This document shows, in pieces, positions 6,200-8,860 of a stretch of DNA of 8,860 nucleotides. Made by a program: the position numbers and the translations under genes. This DNA comes from Bacteroidales bacterium. GTDB lineage: Bacteria > Bacteroidota > Bacteroidia > Bacteroidales > Muribaculaceae. The stretch covers positions 1 through 8,860 of the forward strand of contig SFMJ01000063.1 of assembly GCA_004553095.1 (NCBI GenBank), given 5' to 3'. Below the pieces are notes generated by a model, which was not told the origin of the DNA, ran no database searches, and worked only from the letters and a program-made list of their open reading frames with translations. Every line of letters starts with the position of its first letter. Positions within the stretch are counted from its first letter, which is position 1.

Positions 6200-7131
6200 T
6201 AGACCAAAACGACATCCAAAAGCTTATCGACCTCCCCATAGAGGGGGTCGCTAAGCGACTGGGACTCATAGTGAAGCGCCATTTCTCTCTCTGTCCCTTC
6301 CACGACGACCAACGTCCGTCGCTACATTTCAATACATCCAAGAACCGCTACCGCTGCTATGTGTGTGGAGCACATGGCCGAACCATCGATCTTGTGGCCA
6401 ACCATCTCAACCTAAAGTTTGCCGATGCCTGCAAGTGGCTTGCCGACGAGCACAACGTCATTCTCTCAGAGTGGCAACCTGCCGACAAACCCCAAACGCC
6501 CAAGCACACATTCGACGCCAGCAAGTACCTCAGGTTCTTCGACCGTCCCTTCCTCAACGAAGCAGCACGCACTTTTCTCTTCGACCAGCGCAAGCTCGAC
6601 CCGCGAGTCGTCAGTTGGTGTCGCCTCAACTCCTTCACCGACAAGCAAGGCACGTCATGGCTCCAGATTCCCTATTATGACATCGACGGCCATCTGATAG
6701 GCGTGCAGAACCGTAATCTCAGTTATCAGTCATCATCAATCAACAATCAGTCATCATCCGCCCCCCGCTTTAAGTTTCCCTACGGTCACACCTGCCACAT
6801 CTACAATCTGCCCGTGCTGAAGCTTCTCAAGAAAGGCGAGCCTCTGTTTATCACAGAGGGAGCAAGCGATTGTTGGGCAATGCTCTCCAGTGGTCACAAG
6901 GCCGTTGCAATACCGTCGGCAACGCTCCTCAAACCGCAGGATCTGCAAATACTCTCAACCCTCAACTCTCAGCTATCAACAGTCTTACACATGTATCCCG
7001 ATCAGGACGAGCCCGGTGAGCGTTTGTTTCTGGATTTGCGACGATTGCTTGGGTCACCCTCTTCCATTGTCCGCCACCAGCTCCCACCTGATTACAAGGA
7101 CTATTCGGATTACTATCTTAGCAAGCACTGA
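6196..7131 (+). CDS. Compact DNA primase, CHC2 zinc finger plus Toprim
   Basis: 311 residues. The zinc finger is CPFH (C33, H36) with CYVC (C54, C57), as in DnaG-type primases. The Toprim signature is visible as LFITEGASD (E221) and PDQDEPG (D269, D271), the metal-binding acids. It would make RNA primers during DNA replication, with the DUF3987 protein encoded just upstream as likely partner. It is about half the length of cellular DnaG and has no visible helicase-binding C-terminal domain, typical of phage and mobile-element primases. Two low-complexity loops, residues 174-189 (NLSYQSSSINNQSSSA) and 252-262 (LSTLNSQLSTV), are encoded by short repeats. The frame is open upstream to 5920, but that start lies deep inside the helicase gene; the ATG at 6196 gives a 4-nt overlap and a normal N-terminus. 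Confidence 0.9.
   Translation: MIDQNDIQKLIDLPIEGVAKRLGLIVKRHFSLCPFHDDQRPSLHFNTSKNRYRCYVCGAHGRTIDLVANHLNLKFADACKWLADEHNVILSEWQPADKPQTPKHTFDASKYLRFFDRPFLNEAARTFLFDQRKLDPRVVSWCRLNSFTDKQGTSWLQIPYYDIDGHLIGVQNRNLSYQSSSINNQSSSAPRFKFPYGHTCHIYNLPVLKLLKKGEPLFITEGASDCWAMLSSGHKAVAIPSATLLKPQDLQILSTLNSQLSTVLHMYPDQDEPGERLFLDLRRLLGSPSSIVRHQLPPDYKDYSDYYLSKH
6715..6762 (+). repeat. In-frame short repeat inside the primase gene (first)
   Basis: TATCAGTCATCATCAATCA followed by a second AATCAGTCATCA unit encodes YQSSSINNQSSSA between the middle region and the Toprim domain. Its right half matches the repeat at 5891-5908 in the helicase gene. Confidence 0.6.
6949..6981 (+). repeat. In-frame short repeat inside the primase gene (second)
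   Basis: CTCTCAACCCTCAACTCTCA-type units encode LSTLNSQLSTV. It falls within the Toprim domain between E221 and D269, probably in a surface loop. NSQLSTLNSQLS-like peptides of this origin are familiar in Bacteroidales proteins. Confidence 0.6.
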
Positions 7132-7152
7132 GCCTGCGAGAGAGTCAAAAAC

Positions 7153-7178
7153 GTCAAAACGTCAAACGTCAACTCGAT
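7153..7178 (+). repeat. Right copy of the 26-bp perfect inverted repeat
   Basis: Identical over 26 bases to the minus strand at 1376-1401. It lies 21 bp past the primase stop, within a longer run of GTCAAAAAC / GTCAAAAC / GTCAAAC / GTCAAC units (7144-7173). Each copy lies the same way round relative to the gene it follows. Confidence 0.85.
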
Positions 7179-7196
7179 AGAATTTCATTTTATATT

Positions 7197-7628
7197 ATGC
7201 AGATACTTATCACCCGCCATCGCAAAACCAATGAGACAATTGATGGCAGTCTCACCATCGACGGTTCACTCCGTCTCTGCAACACCGCCGAGAATGTCGC
7301 CACGGCACTTCCCTCCGGAGTCTATCCACTTAGCATCGTCAAGTGCCGCAAGTATGCCCGCAAGATGCCCGTCATCAAGATAGGCGACTGCAGCAGCTGC
7401 AAAAGGCTCACTTGCATCAAGCTCAACCGCAATCAGCCACAGGTATGCCACTTGCTCAAACCCGGCAATGGCGTATATCATCGTGAAGACGGCAGCATCA
7501 TCGTCGGCACCTTCATCTGTCCTGGATGCCTCAAGCACTCAAGAGCCGCTTTCGACACCCTCTACGAACGTCTCCGCAAAAGCATAGAGCGAGGCAATGA
7601 AGTAACCCTCAAAATCATCAACGCATGA
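7197..7628 (+). CDS. DUF5675-like protein, 143 aa, cysteine-rich centre
   Basis: The pattern LCNTAENVATALPSGVYPL (27-45) followed by a basic segment, a GNGVYHREDGSIIVG segment (90-104) and a C-terminal helix and strand (ERGNEVTLKI) resembles the DUF5675 family, which occurs in phages and mobile elements near lysis genes. Unlike the usual short form, this protein has many cysteines: C65, C68, C73 and C84 in the middle and C108, C111 (CPGC), so it may bind zinc. No signal peptide is seen. It starts 65 bp after the primase stop, and its own stop overlaps the start of the lipoprotein gene (ATGA, 7625-7628). The family call is moderate; the biochemical activity is unknown. Confidence 0.7.
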   Translation: MQILITRHRKTNETIDGSLTIDGSLRLCNTAENVATALPSGVYPLSIVKCRKYARKMPVIKIGDCSSCKRLTCIKLNRNQPQVCHLLKPGNGVYHREDGSIIVGTFICPGCLKHSRAAFDTLYERLRKSIERGNEVTLKIINA

Positions 7629-8047
7629 AACGACTGCTCATCATCCTCCTAGCACTCCTGTCAGCCTTAGTGCTGACGGGATGTGCCTCCCGTCGCCAGC
7701 TTCAAGTCGTTGACCGCATCACTCACGACACACTCTATCAGAGCAACGTGCACTACGACTCCATCTACATCTTCCAGGACCGCCAGCTCGACCGCTCGCG
7801 CGACACCGTCTATCTCCGTGACGTTTCGGTGGAGTACCGCTACCGCCACCTCCGCGACACCATCTACAAGGTACAGCACTACAGCATCCCGTATCAAGTG
7901 ACAGTCACCGAGGTGAAGGAGATCACCCGCCCCCTGTCCCTCTTCGACCACCTGACCCACTTCACCTTCTGGTTAGTAGTCGGAGCCCTGCTCCTCCTCA
8001 TCATCCGAGTGATCATCCGGTTAAAAAAATCCGGAACTATTCGTTAG
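7625..8047 (+). CDS. Lipoprotein with C-terminal membrane anchor, candidate u-spanin
   Basis: 140 residues. The N-terminus is a lipoprotein signal: MKRLLIILLALLSALVLTGC with the lipobox LTGC and lipidation expected at C20. Residues 21-112 are polar with alternating beta-like segments (DTLYQSN, YDSIYIF, DTVYLRD, VEYRYRH, DTIYKV, YQVTVTEV). Residues 113-132 are a hydrophobic helix (FTFWLVVGALLLLIIRVI) followed by a basic tail. An outer-membrane lipid anchor plus an inner-membrane helix in one small protein is the plan of unimolecular spanins such as phage T1 gp11, which disrupt the outer membrane in the last step of lysis. The next gene encodes a cell-wall peptidase, which fits. Ala at +2 does not signal inner-membrane retention by the E. 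coli rule. An ordinary lipoprotein with a membrane helix remains possible. Confidence 0.8.
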   Translation: MKRLLIILLALLSALVLTGCASRRQLQVVDRITHDTLYQSNVHYDSIYIFQDRQLDRSRDTVYLRDVSVEYRYRHLRDTIYKVQHYSIPYQVTVTEVKEITRPLSLFDHLTHFTFWLVVGALLLLIIRVIIRLKKSGTIR

Positions 8048-8064
8048 ATTCGTGTGATTCGTGT
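8047..8064 (+). repeat. 9-bp tandem repeat GATTCGTGT, two copies
   Basis: Two exact units (8047-8055, 8056-8064) begin at the last base of the lipoprotein stop codon and are followed by TCGTTTTTAAAA. The arrangement resembles the one at 8615-8637. Confidence 0.75.
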
Positions 8065-8086
8065 TCGTTTTTAAAATTATATCATT

Positions 8087-8593
8087 ATGAAGCTTTCAAA
8101 ACATTTCTCATTATCCGAGTTCGAAAGAAGTGCCACCGCCACCAAGCATGGCATCGACAACCACGTCCCTTCTCAGTACATCCCTACCCTCGAGCAGCTA
8201 TGCAAAGAAATCCTTGAACCCCTCCGAGCCTTCGCAGGCCAACCCATCATCATCAGCTCCGGCTACCGCTCCCCACAGCTCAACCTCAAAGTCGGAGGTG
8301 TCTATTCCTCCCAGCACACCCTTGGCGAAGCCTGCGACATCCGCATCCCCCTCTATGACTTCACGGGCGAGCAAGGCCAGCGTTTCACCGACACCGACAT
8401 CCTCGACCGGTGGTTCACCTGGATCATGAACCATTGTGACTACGACCAGCTCATCAAGGAGACCACCGACCGCCGCATCTTCTGGATCCACGTCTCCTGC
8501 CGTGCCAACAAGCGCAAGAACCGCCACCAGGTCATCCACTTCATGCAGAAAGGAGGCAGCAAATGGATTGAACAGATTGAACGGATTGTTTGA
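8087..8593 (+). CDS. M15-family peptidase, probable endolysin
   Basis: 168 residues, no signal peptide or membrane segment. The sequence carries the M15 peptidase signature: SSGYRSPQLN (57-66), then SQHTLGEACD (75-84) with zinc ligands H77 and D84, then YDQLI (119-123) and WIHVS with H135 as the third ligand. The family cleaves D-Ala-containing peptide cross-links of peptidoglycan; single-domain forms are common in Bacteroidales phages and mobile elements. The N-terminal KHFSLSEFERSATA is the usual start of this subfamily, supporting the ATG at 8087. It follows the candidate spanin gene by 39 bp with no clear promoter between, so the two are probably co-transcribed. Without a signal peptide, export must depend on a holin or another route; no holin is visible. 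Confidence 0.9.
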   Translation: MKLSKHFSLSEFERSATATKHGIDNHVPSQYIPTLEQLCKEILEPLRAFAGQPIIISSGYRSPQLNLKVGGVYSSQHTLGEACDIRIPLYDFTGEQGQRFTDTDILDRWFTWIMNHCDYDQLIKETTDRRIFWIHVSCRANKRKNRHQVIHFMQKGGSKWIEQIERIV

Positions 8594-8614
8594 CACTCAA
8601 CTATTCATCAGTAT

Positions 8615-8637
8615 AATCCGTTTTATCCGTGTTCGTT
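8615..8637 (+). repeat. Degenerate 9-bp repeat pair, AATCCGTTT / TATCCGTGT
   Basis: Two related 9-mers (8615-8623, 8624-8632) followed by TCGTT and an A-run, the same plan as 8047-8064. Sequences of this kind are a common intergenic repeat in Bacteroidales, and here each pair follows the end of a gene. Confidence 0.6.
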
Positions 8638-8650
8638 AAAAACAAAGTGC

Positions 8651-8670
8651 CATCGGAATTTCTTCCGATG
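8651..8670 (-). terminator. Hairpin terminator between converging genes
   Basis: CATCGGAA (8651-8658) and TTCCGATG (8663-8670) form a perfect 8-bp stem with a 4-nt loop. On the minus strand it is followed by GCACTTTGTTTTT, a fair T-tract, so it best fits termination of the aminotransferase transcript. It may also stop the plus-strand operon, where the downstream T content is weaker. Confidence 0.65.
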
Positions 8671-8748
8671 ACGCTTTCGTTCGTTTATTCATTCGCTCAA
8701 TTCGCGGTTCAAATCTTACAGTTTATAGTTCCCCGACAGGGCACATTG

Positions 8749-8860
8749 TTATCCCACTATCGCCTCTTTAATGCACTCCACTATATAGCGCACGTCATCG
8801 TCCGTCACATAAGGCCCTGCCGGCAGGCACATCCCCACCTTGAATATAGCCTCACTAACG
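8749..8860 (-). CDS. DegT/DnrJ/EryC1/StrS aminotransferase, C-terminal end only
   Basis: The minus-strand frame runs from the right edge to a TAA at 8751-8749 and gives 36 whole residues: SEAIFKVGMCLPAGPYVTDD and then DVRYIVECIKEAIVG at the end. The order F-x-x-G-x-C-L-P-x-G, a T-D-D/E-D-V turn and a final amphipathic helix is the characteristic C-terminus of PLP-dependent sugar aminotransferases, which make amino sugars for capsule, O-antigen or glycoprotein glycans. The gene is cut by the window edge rather than broken. It faces the M15 peptidase gene and suggests a glycan biosynthesis locus to the right. Confidence 0.8.
   Translation of the reverse strand, partial: VSEAIFKVGMCLPAGPYVTDDDVRYIVECIKEAIVG

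Noticed and set aside
7144..7173. GTCAA repeats as a CRISPR array or iteron origin
   Set aside because: Units are 6-9 bp with no spacers, and the same repeats occur after an unrelated gene, so neither reading is supported.
1376..7178. Insertion sequence or composite transposon bounded by the 26-bp repeats
   Set aside because: No transposase, integrase or target duplication is visible, so only the repeat itself is reported.

Overview
The window most likely comes from a Bacteroidales genome (Prevotella/Bacteroides-like). The reasons are the -7 elements of the TAnnTTTG type at 1134-1141 (minus) and 3691-3698 (plus), short A/T-rich gene starts in place of clear Shine-Dalgarno sites, intergenic families of short-period repeats, and protein families typical of the order (DUF3987 helicase-like, compact CHC2/Toprim primase, DUF5675-like, M15 peptidase). 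No ribosomal RNA, tRNA, CRISPR array, transposase or integrase is visible.

Layout. (1) 1-885, minus: a partial gene for a DUF6266-like protein of unknown role. It is preceded by a 541-bp non-coding stretch (886-1426) holding a good promoter, a structured leader with an 11-bp tandem repeat, and a repeat-rich zone. (2) 1427-3598, minus: two co-directional genes of unknown function (371 and 339 aa). (3) 3599-3822: a divergent control region with 10-bp-phased repeats, a 9-bp dyad and a plus-strand promoter. (4) 3823-7131, plus: three small unknown genes, then a DUF3987 P-loop protein overlapping a CHC2/Toprim primase by 4 nt. This is a phage- or plasmid-like DNA replication module. (5) 7197-8593, plus: a DUF5675-like protein, a lipoprotein with a C-terminal membrane anchor that has the plan of a unimolecular spanin, and an M15 peptidase. 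This looks like a phage-type lysis cassette. (6) 8749-8860, minus: the C-terminal end of a DegT/DnrJ/EryC1/StrS sugar aminotransferase, which suggests a surface-glycan locus begins to the right. It converges on the lysis cassette across a hairpin terminator.

How it fits together. The plus-strand genes from 3823 to 8593 are tightly packed and may be one transcription unit from the promoter at 3666-3698. Replication (helicase-like plus primase) is followed directly by cell-wall and outer-membrane functions, as in a reduced prophage, but no terminase, portal or capsid gene is visible. Bacteroidales glycan loci are often bordered by replication- and lysis-like gene groups, and this may be a variant of that arrangement.

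The least explained parts are the candidate u-spanin, the two-gene minus-strand operon, a 26-bp perfect inverted repeat bracketing the 1427-7131 block, the structured leader of the DUF6266-like gene, and matching short repeats carried in frame inside both the helicase and the primase. Function calls rest on motifs read by eye; no database search was run.
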